Assembly: GCF_002591975.1 (NCBI RefSeq)
Contig: NZ_NVQE01000013.1
Location: 81,096 to 145,095 of the forward strand
Reading direction: 5' to 3'
DNA: 64,000 bases
DNA from: Mycobacterium neglectum
GTDB lineage: Bacteria > Actinomycetota > Actinomycetes > Mycobacteriales > Mycobacteriaceae
The notes beneath the pieces were generated by a model. That model was given only the letters and a program-made list of their open reading frames with translations. It was not told the DNA's origin and did no database searches. A program made the position numbers and the translations under genes. Below, one piece after another: positions 10,055 through 18,904 of this stretch. Numbering within the stretch: the stretch's first letter is position 1; each line of letters opens with the position of its first letter.

Positions 10055-10396
10055 GTGGAAATCAGCGTGACGAAAGTGGCGGCGCTGACGTTCGCGGCGG
10101 CCGCAATATCGGCGAGTGTCGGCACCGCGCCCGCGTCCGCACAATCGCGCAACGTCGTCTTCGAAGTCACCGGGTCGGGCACCGTGTACTCGATCGACCT
10201 GGATCCCGGCGGCCGTATCCCCGAAGACACCGCCGCGCCGTTCACTCAGGCTGTGTCGATCGGTCCTGACGTGGCACTGCTCCAGGTCGTCGTGGTGACC
10301 AAGACCGGGAGCCAAGGGTGCCGCATCACCGTCGACGGCACCGTCGTGGCCGAGCAGGCCCCCGGCGACGCTGCGCACTGCATCGCCTATCTGTAA
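10055..10396 (+). CDS. Small secreted MmpS-like protein
   Basis: 113 residues from the GTG at 10055, preceded by GGGAGG at 10045-10050. The signal peptide is hydrophobic (KVAALTFAAAAISASVG) with cleavage near ASAQS. The mature part resembles the extracytoplasmic beta-domain of MmpS proteins: VVFEVTGSGTVYSIDLD at the start and GCRITVDGTVVAEQ with a final HCIAYL, including the two conserved Cys. MmpS proteins normally keep an N-terminal membrane anchor and sit beside an MmpL transporter. Here there is no MmpL and the leader looks cleavable. It follows the CAP-like gene by 38 bp and converges on era with a 2-bp gap. Confidence 0.6.
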   Translation: MEISVTKVAALTFAAAAISASVGTAPASAQSRNVVFEVTGSGTVYSIDLDPGGRIPEDTAAPFTQAVSIGPDVALLQVVVVTKTGSQGCRITVDGTVVAEQAPGDAAHCIAYL

Positions 10397-10398
10397 CC

Positions 10399-11310
10399 CT
10401 AGAACCCAAGCCGGCCAAGCTGTTTGGGGTCGCGCTGCCAGTTCTTGGCGATCTTGACTCGTAGGTCGAGATAGACCTTCGTGCCCAAGAGCTTTTCGAT
10501 CTGCGTGCGTGCCGCTGTCCCGACTGTCCGCAGCCTCGCGCCGCCCTTGCCGATCACAATGCCCTTCTGGCTGTCTCGTTCGACGTAGATGATGGCGTGA
10601 ACGTCGACCAGCTCGCCCTGCTCTTCTGACCTTCCTTCGCGTTGCTCAACCTCTTCGATGACCACCGCCAGTGAGTGCGGCAGCTCGTCACGCACACCTT
10701 CCAGTGCGGCCTCGCGGATCAGCTCAGCCATCAGCACTTCCTCTGGCTCGTCGGTGAGCTCCCCGTCGGGGTAGAACGCCGGCCCCGGCGGCAGCTGTGA
10801 CGCGAACACGTCGGTCAGTACGTCGAGGTTCTCACCGGTGGTCGCCGACACCGGAACGATCTCGGTGTGGGGGCCGACGAGCTCGCTCACCGCCATCAAC
10901 TGCGCGGCAACGCGATCCCGTGCCACTTTGTCGGTCTTGGTGACGATCGCGACCAGCGTCGTCCTGGGTGCGATGGTGCGGATCTGCTCAAGGATCCACC
11001 GGTCCCCCGGGCCGATCCGCTCGTCGGCGGGAATGCACAGCCCGATCACGTCGACCTCGGAGTAGGTGTCCTTCACCAGCTCGTTGAGCCGCTGGCCCAG
11101 TAGCGTGCGCGGCCGGTGCAGCCCAGGGGTATCGATCAGGATGATCTGAAAGTTTTCGCGATGCACGATGCCGCGGATGGTGTGTCGAGTGGTCTGCGGC
11201 CGGTTCGAGGTGATCGCCACCTTGGTGCCGACCAGGGCGTTGGTCAGCGTCGACTTGCCGGTGTTGGGACGTCCGATGAAACAGACGAACCCCGAACGAA
11301 ACTCGTTCAT
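10399..11310 (-). CDS. era: GTPase Era
   Basis: GTPase that binds 16S rRNA near its 3' end and checks 30S maturation. 303 residues. G1 GRPNTGKST, G2 region RPQTTRHTIRG, G3 DTPG and G4 TKTD are all present. The C-terminal KH domain contains GIVIGKGGARLRTVG and VYLDLRVKIAKNW. It is the last gene of the block phoH-ybeY-CorC-like-CDA-like-era on the minus strand, the same order as in M. tuberculosis. Together with YbeY and RsmE it makes this an RNA-maturation neighbourhood. Confidence 0.95.
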   Translation of the reverse strand: MNEFRSGFVCFIGRPNTGKSTLTNALVGTKVAITSNRPQTTRHTIRGIVHRENFQIILIDTPGLHRPRTLLGQRLNELVKDTYSEVDVIGLCIPADERIGPGDRWILEQIRTIAPRTTLVAIVTKTDKVARDRVAAQLMAVSELVGPHTEIVPVSATTGENLDVLTDVFASQLPPGPAFYPDGELTDEPEEVLMAELIREAALEGVRDELPHSLAVVIEEVEQREGRSEEQGELVDVHAIIYVERDSQKGIVIGKGGARLRTVGTAARTQIEKLLGTKVYLDLRVKIAKNWQRDPKQLGRLGF

Positions 11311-11332
11311 CGGAGCTCTTTCGCGCCGAGCT

Positions 11333-11650
11333 TCACAATGGGTTACCCGCGCGATCGGTGACGATCACCACGGCGTCGGCCGACAGCTCGCGCACCGCGG
11401 TGACGCCTGCGTCGTCAGCTGTTCCACCCACCACAACGGCGGCTTCGAGTCCGGCCGCACCGCTGGACACGGCTGCCGCGACAGCGGCTTGCAGCGCAGT
11501 CAGCCCCAGCGAGTCCAGCGCCACCGGCGCGCCAGCATAGGTGCGCCCGTCGCTATCCCGCACGGCCGCACCACTGGATGCCTCGGCCCGCCCCATCGCG
11601 CCGCGCGCCAGCGTCACCAACTTGGCGTCCTCGGCATCGAGGTCAGTCAT
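11333..11650 (-). CDS. Cytidine-deaminase-like protein lacking zinc ligands (Rv2365c-like)
   Basis: 105 residues from the ATG at 11650, overlapping the stop of the CorC-like gene by 8 bp. The pattern fits a shortened cytidine-deaminase fold: [18 protein letters not shown], then [16 protein letters not shown] where active enzymes have the zinc-binding Cys/Glu helix, then [14 protein letters not shown]. The protein has no cysteine, so the zinc site is gone and it cannot be a classical deaminase. Small homologues lie between corC-like genes and era in many actinobacteria and are sometimes annotated as cytidine deaminases. A structural or regulatory role is possible. Confidence 0.65.
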   Translation of the reverse strand: MTDLDAEDAKLVTLARGAMGRAEASSGAAVRDSDGRTYAGAPVALDSLGLTALQAAVAAAVSSGAAGLEAAVVVGGTADDAGVTAVRELSADAVVIVTDRAGNPL

Positions 11651-12932
11651 CGCCATCCTCCGCACGCTCGGTCGGACTGACCAGAACGGTGCCGACACGG
11701 ACCCGTCCGCGGTGATCCGGCCCACCCTCGGCGCGCAAGCGCAGGCCGTCCCAGGTGACTTCGGCGCCCGGCAACGGAACACGCCCCAACTCGAAGGCAA
11801 CCAGACCACCGACCGTATCGACGTCGAGGTCCTCGTCGAAATCGATGTCGTAGAGCTCACCGAGGTCCTCGATCGGGAGCCGGGCGGACACCCGGTACCT
11901 GTTGCCGCCCAGCTCTTCCACCGGAGCGACTTCGTCGGTGTCGTACTCGTCGGCGATCTCGCCGACGATCTCCTCCAGCACGTCCTCGATCGTGACGAGC
12001 CCTGCGATCGCCCCGTATTCGTCGACGAGCAGCACCATGTGGACACGGTCGCGCTGCATTTCCCGCAGCAGCTCATCCAACGGTTTGGAGTCCGGCACGA
12101 AAGCCGCGGGCCGCATCACCTCGGACGCTTTGGTGTCCCGCCCGCCGTTGTTCGAGTAATACGTCTTCTGGACAAGGTCTTTCAGGTAGACGACGCCAAT
12201 GACGTCGTCGACGTTCTCGCCGATCACCGGGATGCGGGAATGCCCGCTGCGCACGGCGAGCGAGGTCGCTTGGCCCGCGGTCTTGTCACTTTCGATCCAC
12301 ACCATCTCGGTGCGCGGCACCATCACTTCGCGCGCCGGGGTGTCCCCGAGCTCGAACACCGACTGAATCATGCGCCGCTCATCATCGGCCACCACACCAC
12401 TCTGCTGCGCCAGGTCGACGACCTCACGCAGTTCGATCTCGGACGCGAATGGGCCGTTGCGGAAGCCGCGGCCCGGCGTCAGCGCGTTACCGAGCAACAC
12501 CAGCAGTCGGCTCACCGGGGTGAGCACGATCGAAATCGCTTGCAGCGGAAGCGCGGCCACTAGCGAGATGGAATAGGCGTTTTGCCGGCCGACGGTCCTC
12601 GGACCCACGCCGATCGCGACGAAGCTGACCACCGTCATGGCCGCCGCCGCTGTGACGAGGCCCCAGCTCACCCCGAGATAGTCGTCGAGGAAAGCGGCCA
12701 ACAGCACGGTCGCGCTTACCTCGCAGGCGATTCGGAGCAGCACGCAGAGGTTGATGAAGCGCGGCCGCTCGGCCATCACTCTGGCGAGCCGGACCGCGCC
12801 GGGACGTTCGTCGCGCACGAGTTCCTCGACGCGGGCGATCGAAACTGTGCTGATCGCCGCATCGGTTGCCGCGAAAAGTCCGGCCACACCGATCAGAACG
12901 ATCGCGCCGATCAACTGACCCAGATTGTTCAC
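11643..12932 (-). CDS. CorC/HlyC-type CNNM and CBS-domain membrane protein
   Basis: 429 residues from the GTG at 12932, overlapping the ybeY stop by 4 bp. The N-terminal CNNM/DUF21 membrane domain has hydrophobic segments [19 protein letters not shown] and further helices to about residue 140. Two CBS domains follow (around [14 protein letters not shown] and [17 protein letters not shown], with [19 protein letters not shown]). The C-terminal transporter-associated domain starts near [19 protein letters not shown]. The family is tied to magnesium/cobalt efflux or membrane homeostasis. It lies between ybeY and the CDA-like gene in a tightly overlapping operon. Confidence 0.88.
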   Translation of the reverse strand: MNNLGQLIGAIVLIGVAGLFAATDAAISTVSIARVEELVRDERPGAVRLARVMAERPRFINLCVLLRIACEVSATVLLAAFLDDYLGVSWGLVTAAAAMTVVSFVAIGVGPRTVGRQNAYSISLVAALPLQAISIVLTPVSRLLVLLGNALTPGRGFRNGPFASEIELREVVDLAQQSGVVADDERRMIQSVFELGDTPAREVMVPRTEMVWIESDKTAGQATSLAVRSGHSRIPVIGENVDDVIGVVYLKDLVQKTYYSNNGGRDTKASEVMRPAAFVPDSKPLDELLREMQRDRVHMVLLVDEYGAIAGLVTIEDVLEEIVGEIADEYDTDEVAPVEELGGNRYRVSARLPIEDLGELYDIDFDEDLDVDTVGGLVAFELGRVPLPGAEVTWDGLRLRAEGGPDHRGRVRVGTVLVSPTERAEDGDD

Positions 12933-13465
12933 GGTTGGTCGAAGAATCTGGACTTGTCCAGCAGGCGCCGGTCCTTCTCGGACTGACGATCCTGGTGATA
13001 CGCCTCGACCTGGTCGGCGACCCACTCCTCGAGCAGTTGGCGTTGCAGGGCGAACATCTCCTTTTCCTCATCGGGTTCGGCATGGTCGTAGCCCAGTAGA
13101 TGCAACACCCCGTGCACCGTCAACAACGCCAGTTCCTGTCCGAGCGAATGACCCGCCACGGCAGCCTGATCGGCGGCAAACGGCGGGCACAGCACAATAT
13201 CGCCGAGCATCGACGGACCGGGTTCGGCCGCGTCGGGCCTGCCCCCGGGTTCGAGTTCATCCATCGGGAAGCTCATCACGTCGGTGGGGCCGGGCAGGTC
13301 CATCCACCGCATATGGAGGTCTGCCATCGCCGAGGTGTCGAGCAACACCATCGAAAGTTCGGCAGCAGGATGTACTTTCATCTTGCGGATGACGAATCGG
13401 GCGATGCTGATCAGTTCCTCTTCGGAAACGTCGATGCCCGATTCGTTGGACACCTCAATACTCAT
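12929..13465 (-). CDS. ybeY: Endoribonuclease YbeY
   Basis: Single-strand-specific RNase needed for 16S rRNA 3'-end processing and ribosome quality control. 178 residues. The zinc motif H-x3-H-x5-H is read in [11 protein letters not shown], preceded by the RNA-binding strand region [10 protein letters not shown] and LGDIVLCPP. The C-terminal helix [17 protein letters not shown] is complete. It starts 12 bp after phoH and overlaps the CorC-like gene. Confidence 0.93.
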   Translation of the reverse strand: MSIEVSNESGIDVSEEELISIARFVIRKMKVHPAAELSMVLLDTSAMADLHMRWMDLPGPTDVMSFPMDELEPGGRPDAAEPGPSMLGDIVLCPPFAADQAAVAGHSLGQELALLTVHGVLHLLGYDHAEPDEEKEMFALQRQLLEEWVADQVEAYHQDRQSEKDRRLLDKSRFFDQP

Positions 13466-13477
13466 CGTTGAATTCCG

Positions 13478-14542
13478 TTACCGCCGTGGCCGACTAGCTG
13501 TGTTCGATGTCGCCGGCCTTCCGGCTCCAGAAGCACGCCGCTGCGCCCTGTTCATCAGGTCGGGATCCTCTGACTTCGCGTACGCGTCGACGATGTCTGC
13601 CACCAGCCGGTGCCGAACGACGTCCGCGCTCGTGAGTTCGGCGAAGTGGATGTCGTCGACGCCATCGAGAATCCGCATCGCAGTACGCAGTCCGGACGAC
13701 GCGCCACCGGGCAGGTCTACCTGCGTGATATCGCCGGTGACAACGATTTTCGAGCCGAAGCCCAGTCGGGTCAGGAACATCTTCATCTGCTCGCTGGTCG
13801 TGTTCTGCGCCTCGTCGAGAATGATGAACGCATCTGACAACGTACGACCCCGCATATACGCCAGCGGCGCAACCTCGATGATGCCCGCGTTCATCAGCTT
13901 CGGGATCGACTCGGGATCCATCATGTCGTGCAGCGCGTCATACAGCGGCCGCAGGTACGGATCGATCTTCTCGCTCAACGTGCCGGGCAGGAAACCCAGA
14001 CGCTCACCGGCTTCCACCGCGGGGCGGGTGAGAATGATCCTGGTGACCTGCTTCGACTGTAATGCGTTGACGGCCTTGGCCATTGCCAGGTAAGTCTTAC
14101 CGGTACCCGCAGGGCCGATACCGAAGACAACAGTGTGCGCGTCAATGGCGTCGACATAACGCTTCTGGTTCAACGTCTTCGGGCGGATGGTCTTGCCTCG
14201 CCGCGACAGGATGTCGAGGGTCAGCACCTCCGCGGGTGATTCGTTGCCGGTTCCGGTGAGCATGGCAACGCTGTGCTTGACGGCCTCGGGGGTGAGCCGC
14301 TGGCCGCTGGCAACGATCGCGATGAGTTCGGAGACCACCCGCTCGGCCAACGCCACATCGGCGGGCTCCCCGGACAACGTCAGCGCGTTGCCGCGAACGT
14401 GGATATCGGCCGCCAGGATGCGCTCGAGCGCGCGCAGATTCTCGTCGGCGGATCCAAGCAGGCCCACGACTTCGTCGGGCGGAACATCGATGCTGCTGCG
14501 AACGGTCGCGTCGGAGTCAGCGTTCGTCTCGCTGGGCGTCAC
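13478..14542 (-). CDS. phoH: PhoH-like ATPase
   Basis: 354-residue P-loop ATPase. Walker A is GIGPAGTGKTYLA, Walker B lies in AFIILDEAQNTT, and the sensor stretch is KIVVTGDITQVDLP. The N-terminal ~110 residues form a KH-like region (DENLRALERILAADIHVRG). The tail is basic (NRAQRRASGAGRPATS). PhoH1-type proteins in mycobacteria sit directly upstream of ybeY, as here, and have been linked to RNA helicase/RNase activity. It is first of the overlapping minus-strand block down to era. Confidence 0.92.
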   Translation of the reverse strand: MTPSETNADSDATVRSSIDVPPDEVVGLLGSADENLRALERILAADIHVRGNALTLSGEPADVALAERVVSELIAIVASGQRLTPEAVKHSVAMLTGTGNESPAEVLTLDILSRRGKTIRPKTLNQKRYVDAIDAHTVVFGIGPAGTGKTYLAMAKAVNALQSKQVTRIILTRPAVEAGERLGFLPGTLSEKIDPYLRPLYDALHDMMDPESIPKLMNAGIIEVAPLAYMRGRTLSDAFIILDEAQNTTSEQMKMFLTRLGFGSKIVVTGDITQVDLPGGASSGLRTAMRILDGVDDIHFAELTSADVVRHRLVADIVDAYAKSEDPDLMNRAQRRASGAGRPATSNTASRPRR

Positions 14543-14630
14543 GTGCGGTTTTCTGCCTGCTTTCTGGTCTGGCCTGCTTGTTTGCCTGGGAGTACCCAGT
14601 TTACCGCCGGTCGCCGATGCAACCCAATGG

Positions 14631-15392
14631 TTAACCCGTTGACCACCGTTTGGTGAGCACGCCGAGGGCGCCCAGCGCGACCGCCGCGGCCGTCGACGTG
14701 CGCAGCACCGTGGGCCCGAGTCGCACCACCGAAGCTCCGGCTTCCGACAGTGCGACGATCTCGTCGTTGTCGATGCCGCCCTCCGGCCCGATGAGAAGGA
14801 GGAGCGAATCGGCAGCCGCGACCGGCACGTCGGAGATCGGTTGTGTCGCGGATTCGTGCAGGACGAGCACCGGGGTCGACTCGATGTCGCGCACCCGTTC
14901 CACCAGCTCCTTCGTCGATACCACGCCGCTGACGTCGGGGATGTGTGCCCGCCGGGATTGCCGTGCTGCCGACCGGATGACGGCCCGCCATCGGCGCAGG
15001 CCCTTGTCGACGCGGGTCTGGCCTTCCCAGCGCGCCACGCAGCGCGACGACTGCCACGCGACGAACGAATCAGCCCCTGCCTCGGTAGCCAGCTCGATGG
15101 CCAGTTCGGAGCGGTCGGACTTGGGCAGTGCCTGCACGACGGTGATCCTCGGCGTTGGTGGCTCGATTGTCCGACGGTCCATCACGCGGGCCGTCAGCAC
15201 GCCTTTGCCGACGCCCTCGATGACACAGTGAGCAACCGCGCCCGCACCATCGCTGAGGTCGAGTTTCTCGCCGCAGCGGATCCGCCGGACGTTCGCCGCG
15301 TGGAAGCCTTCGTCGCCGTCGACCACGGCAAGCTCACCTACCGGGGGCAGCGCGTCGACATAGAAGAGCGGAGCAATGGGGTCCCCTGTCAC
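14631..15392 (-). CDS. rsmE: 16S rRNA (uracil1498-N3)-methyltransferase RsmE
   Basis: SPOUT-class methyltransferase, 253 residues. An N-terminal PUA-like RNA-binding region ([19 protein letters not shown]) precedes the C-terminal trefoil-knot domain. SAM-binding features are [15 protein letters not shown] and the terminal [37 protein letters not shown] opens the catalytic domain. It starts 6 bp after the dnaJ2 stop, so it belongs to the hrcA-dnaJ2-rsmE unit. The 88 bp after its stop, before phoH, shows no recognisable feature. Confidence 0.92.
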   Translation of the reverse strand: MTGDPIAPLFYVDALPPVGELAVVDGDEGFHAANVRRIRCGEKLDLSDGAGAVAHCVIEGVGKGVLTARVMDRRTIEPPTPRITVVQALPKSDRSELAIELATEAGADSFVAWQSSRCVARWEGQTRVDKGLRRWRAVIRSAARQSRRAHIPDVSGVVSTKELVERVRDIESTPVLVLHESATQPISDVPVAAADSLLLLIGPEGGIDNDEIVALSEAGASVVRLGPTVLRTSTAAAVALGALGVLTKRWSTG

Positions 15393-15398
15393 GGGCTC

Positions 15399-16541
15399 TC
15401 AGCGACCGCTGAACGTTTCGCGTAGCCGGCTGAACAGTCCTCCGCCGGAGGCGTTCGAGTTCACGGTCCGCACCTCGGCGGTGTCGCGGCTGCGCTTGTC
15501 CTTCAGTTTGCGCAACAACTCGATGTCCTCGTGGTCCAGCCGCGACGGCACCACCACGTCGATATGGGCGTGCAGGTTTCCCCGTACCCCGGACCGAAGG
15601 TGTGGCATCCCGTGCCCGCGCAGCGTCGTGACCTGTCCCGGTTGGGTTCCTGCCGCGATGGTGATCTCGGTCGGGCCGTCGAGGATCGCATCGACGGTCA
15701 CGGTGGCGCCGAGCGCCGCGTCGACCATCGGCACCGAGATCGTGCAGTGCAGATCATCGCCGTCGCGGACGAAGATGTCGTGGGCCTTCTCGTGCACCTC
15801 GACGTACAGGTCCCCCGCGGGCCCGCCGCCCGGGCCGACCTCGCCCTGCGCGGCCAGTCGTACGCGCATGCCGTCACCGACGCCCGCGGGGATCTTGACG
15901 CTGATCTCACGGCGCGCGCGCACCCGGCCGTCGCCGCCGCAGCGGTGGCACGGATCGGGGATGACCTCGCCGACCCCGCCGCACACCGGACAGGGTCGCG
16001 ACGTCATCACCTGGCCGAGCAGCGAGCGCTGCACCGATTGCACCTCGCCGTGCCCGTGGCAGGTGTCGCACGTGACCGGCTTGGAGTTGCCGTGGGTGCC
16101 CTTGCCCTGGCACAGGTCGCACAGCACTGCGGTGTCGACGGTGACCTGTTTGGTCACGCCGGTCGCGCACTCCGAAAGGTCCAGCCGCATCCGCAGCAGC
16201 GAATCCGAACCCGGCCGTACGCGTCCGATCGGCCCCCGGGACGTGGCTCCGCCGCCGAAGAACGCCTCGAACACGTCGCCGAGTCCACCGAATCCGCCGA
16301 ACCCGGCTCCGTTTCCAGCGGCGGATTCCAGCGGATCCCCGCCCAGATCGACGACGCGGCGCTTCTCCGGATCGCTGAGCACCTCGTACGCCGCGCTGAT
16401 GTCCTTGAATCGCGCCTGCGCGTCCTCGTCGGGGTTGACATCGGGGTGCAGTTCGCGAGCCAGTTTGCGATACGCGCGCTTGATCTCGGCGTCACTCGCA
16501 TCCCGGCTCACGCCGAGCAGCCCGTAATAGTCGCGTGCCAC
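15399..16541 (-). CDS. dnaJ2: Chaperone DnaJ2
   Basis: Hsp40 co-chaperone stimulating DnaK, 380 residues. The J-domain carries HPD in [17 protein letters not shown] Gly/Phe-rich linker ([20 protein letters not shown]) follows, then the zinc domain with four CxxCxGxG-type repeats ([32 protein letters not shown]). The C-terminal substrate-binding domain contains [20 protein letters not shown]. It lies downstream of the heat-shock repressor hrcA (49-bp gap), the usual hrcA-dnaJ2 pair of mycobacteria. Confidence 0.95.
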   Translation of the reverse strand: MARDYYGLLGVSRDASDAEIKRAYRKLARELHPDVNPDEDAQARFKDISAAYEVLSDPEKRRVVDLGGDPLESAAGNGAGFGGFGGLGDVFEAFFGGGATSRGPIGRVRPGSDSLLRMRLDLSECATGVTKQVTVDTAVLCDLCQGKGTHGNSKPVTCDTCHGHGEVQSVQRSLLGQVMTSRPCPVCGGVGEVIPDPCHRCGGDGRVRARREISVKIPAGVGDGMRVRLAAQGEVGPGGGPAGDLYVEVHEKAHDIFVRDGDDLHCTISVPMVDAALGATVTVDAILDGPTEITIAAGTQPGQVTTLRGHGMPHLRSGVRGNLHAHIDVVVPSRLDHEDIELLRKLKDKRSRDTAEVRTVNSNASGGGLFSRLRETFSGR

Positions 16542-16590
16542 GCTGACTTGCCTGACCTTTCCTGCTGGTTAGAAGCGGTTTGTGCCGGCC

Positions 16591-17622
16591 CTACCTGGTA
16601 CCGAGTACTTCGCCGATATAGAGAGCAACCGCGGCGACATTGGCGATAGTTCCCGGATAGTCCATCCGAGTCGGTCCCAGCACACCCATACCGCCGTATA
16701 CCTTGCCCGAACTTCCGTATGCGGTGGTAATCACCGATGTGCCTGCCATCGCCTCGGCTTCGGTCTCGTGGCCGATCCGGACGGTGATCTTGCCCGCTTC
16801 CTGCTGCGCCGCCAGCAGTCGCAGCACCACTACCTGCTCTTCGAGCGCTTCGAGTACCGAACGCAGCGACCCGCCGAAATCCGCGGTGTTGCGGGTGAGG
16901 TTGGCCGTGCCGCCCAGCATCAGACGCTCCTCGCTGTGCTCGACCAGCGTCTCCACCAGCATCGTCGCAGACCGTCCTACCGCGTCGGCAAGGCCGCCGG
17001 TGCCGTTGAGCTGGGAGGCCAGATCGGCGACCGCGATCGATGCGGCGGCCAGCGGCTTGCCTTCCAGCGCCTGCCCCAGCACGTCGCGCAGCTTGGCGAC
17101 GTCGTGTTCGTCCAGTGCGTCACCCAGTTCGACGATGCGCTGGTCGACGCGACCGGTGTCGGTGATGACGACCAGCAGCAGCCGCGCCGGCGTCAACGCG
17201 ACCACCTCGAGATGGCGCACCGAGGACGTCGAGAGCGTCGGATATTGCACGATCGCGACCTGGCGGGTCAGCTGGGCGAGCAACCGCACCGCGCGGCGCA
17301 GGACGTCGTCGAGATCGACACCGGACTCCAGGAATCCCAGGATGGCGCTGCGTTCGGCGGACGAGAGCGGCTTGACCTCTTCGAGCCGGTCGACGAACTC
17401 GCGGTAGCCCTTCTCGGTGGGGACCCGGCCCGAGCTGGTGTGCGGCTGGGCGATGTAGCCCTCGGCCTCCAGCACCGCCATATCGTTGCGGACGGTCGCG
17501 CTGGAGACGCCGAGATTGTGACGTTCGACGATTGATTTCGAGCCGATCGGTTCCTTGGTGGCCACGAAGTCGGCGACGATCGCGCGCAGCACCTCGAATC
17601 GACGATCATCGGCGCTGCCCAT
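16591..17622 (-). CDS. hrcA: Heat-inducible transcription repressor HrcA
   Basis: Repressor of class I heat-shock genes through CIRCE operators, 343 residues. The winged-helix N-terminus reads [21 protein letters not shown] and [20 protein letters not shown] with [13 protein letters not shown]. The GAF-like effector region extends to the C-terminal [18 protein letters not shown]. No CIRCE inverted repeat (TTAGCACTC/GAGTGCTAA) is seen upstream of this gene, so its own control may differ. It heads hrcA-dnaJ2-rsmE. Confidence 0.95.
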   Translation of the reverse strand: MGSADDRRFEVLRAIVADFVATKEPIGSKSIVERHNLGVSSATVRNDMAVLEAEGYIAQPHTSSGRVPTEKGYREFVDRLEEVKPLSSAERSAILGFLESGVDLDDVLRRAVRLLAQLTRQVAIVQYPTLSTSSVRHLEVVALTPARLLLVVITDTGRVDQRIVELGDALDEHDVAKLRDVLGQALEGKPLAAASIAVADLASQLNGTGGLADAVGRSATMLVETLVEHSEERLMLGGTANLTRNTADFGGSLRSVLEALEEQVVVLRLLAAQQEAGKITVRIGHETEAEAMAGTSVITTAYGSSGKVYGGMGVLGPTRMDYPGTIANVAAVALYIGEVLGTR

Positions 17623-17780
17623 GCGTTCACCTGCCTCTCGTAGGGGTTGGAATTCATTTTACGGCCATCATCAGCGGCGATGCCGCACCAGCGGCTGTAC
17701 GCGGTGCGTGCGGCGTTTGCGATAGCCTCCACAAGTGATGCGTTTGCCTCGGGGGACGACGCGGGGATTGACTGCTCGGC

Positions 17781-17840
17781 GCCAGAAGTCGCCACCGGGG
17801 CGGCTCCGGAGCCAGATGTCGCCACCGGGGCGGCTCCGAT
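17781..17840 (+). repeat. 30-bp tandem repeat, two copies (same family as the repeat in hemW)
   Basis: Two consecutive 30-bp units (17781-17810 and 17811-17840), identical except at three positions; the shared core is GTCGCCACCGGGGCGGCTCC. Read in the downstream gene's frame they encode APEVATGAAPEPDVATGAAP directly before its ATG. The same unit with a few substitutions occurs in tandem inside hemW at 56336-56435, where it encodes APEPDVAGRAA-type repeats in the same reading phase. Confidence 0.75.
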
Positions 17841-18159
17841 GATCTTCAAGGGGGTGCTCGACGGTAGGCCCTACCCTGAGCATGGGCTGTCGTATCGGCA
17901 GTGGGCACAGATCCCGCCCCGCCAGATCCGGTTGGACGAACTTGTGATGACCACGACGGTGCTGGCGCTTGACCGGTTGCTTTCGGAGGACTCGACGTTC
18001 TACGGCGACCTCTTCCCGCACGCGGTGAAGTGGAACGGCGATGTCTATCTGGAAGACGGCCTACACCGCGCCGTGCGCTCGGCTTTGCGCAACCGGATCG
18101 TGCTGCACGCGCGGGTGTTCGACATGGATCTGCCTATTTCCGAACAGGTCTCGACCTAA
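17839..18159 (+). CDS. Conserved short protein (Rv2375-like)
   Basis: 106 residues from the ATG at 17839 (MIFKGVLDGRPYPEHGLSYR). The mature sequence is highly conserved with the M. tuberculosis homologue as I remember it: QWAQIPPRQIRLDELV, LALDRLLSEDSTFYGDLFPH and YLEDGLHRAVRSALRNR. No membrane segment or catalytic motif is evident, and the function is unknown to me. The frame is open a further 192 bp upstream through the 30-bp repeats, so an N-terminally extended form cannot be excluded. The homologue start and the repeat boundary favour 17839. It is divergent from hrcA. Confidence 0.75.
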   Translation: MIFKGVLDGRPYPEHGLSYRQWAQIPPRQIRLDELVMTTTVLALDRLLSEDSTFYGDLFPHAVKWNGDVYLEDGLHRAVRSALRNRIVLHARVFDMDLPISEQVST

Positions 18160-18169
18160 CACCTCGGTT

Positions 18170-18904
18170 TCACGGCGCGATTGCGCGCTGGCCGCCTGTC
18201 ACCTCCAACACCGCTCCGTTGACGTAGCTGGCATCGGGCGAGCACAGGAATGTCACTGCACCTGCGATCTCGTTGGTGGATGCCACTCGGCCCAAGGCCG
18301 TCGTGGTGGCGAGGCCGTCGACAAGGCCAGGTGTCACCGCCGTGCCGGGCGTGTCCGTCGGACCGGCGCGCACCGCATTCACCCGCACGCCGAATCCGCC
18401 GAATTCGTCGGCCCAGGCCTTGGTCAACAATTCCACTGCGGCCTTCGTCGCCCCGTATATGCCCGCGTCGCGCGCCGGCACCGCCGCGGCAACGGTGCTC
18501 AGGTTGATCACCGCGCCCCTGCCCTGCGCCACCATGGCGGGCGACAGTTCCTGCACGAGAATGTAGGGCGCGCGCAGGTTGATGTTGACATGTTCGTCGA
18601 AGGAAGCATCGTCGGTCCCGCTCGTCGGAGCGAAACGATAGATCCCCGCGTTGTTGATCAGTATGTCGACGGGACCAGACTCGTGTGCCAGACGTCGAAC
18701 GTCGTCGGGCCGCGAAAGATCGGCGTAGACGAACCGAGCTTTGCCGCTTTCGTTTTCGATCTCTCTGACGACCTCAGTTCCTCGCTCGCTGCTGCGCCCG
18801 TGTACCACGACCTCGGCGCCGGCCGCCGCAAGTCGCAGTGCGATCGCGCGACCGATGCCCGACGTCGCACCCGTCACCAACGCGGTCGCATCGTGATGGC
18901 TCAT
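18170..18904 (-). CDS. Short-chain dehydrogenase/reductase
   Basis: 244-residue classical SDR. The cofactor motif TGATSGIG is near the N-terminus, NNAG appears in INNAGIYRF, the catalytic Ser is in INLSTVAAAV, and the Y-x3-K dyad is YGATK. The conserved PG-type motif is RAGPTDTPG. The substrate cannot be predicted. It overlaps the preceding flavoprotein gene by 4 bp (ATGA) and would be cotranscribed with it. Confidence 0.85.
   Translation of the reverse strand: MSHHDATALVTGATSGIGRAIALRLAAAGAEVVVHGRSSERGTEVVREIENESGKARFVYADLSRPDDVRRLAHESGPVDILINNAGIYRFAPTSGTDDASFDEHVNINLRAPYILVQELSPAMVAQGRGAVINLSTVAAAVPARDAGIYGATKAAVELLTKAWADEFGGFGVRVNAVRAGPTDTPGTAVTPGLVDGLATTTALGRVASTNEIAGAVTFLCSPDASYVNGAVLEVTGGQRAIAP

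Noticed and set aside
17600..17700. CIRCE operator upstream of hrcA
   Set aside because: No TTAGCACTC-N9-GAGTGCTAA pattern is present in the gap.
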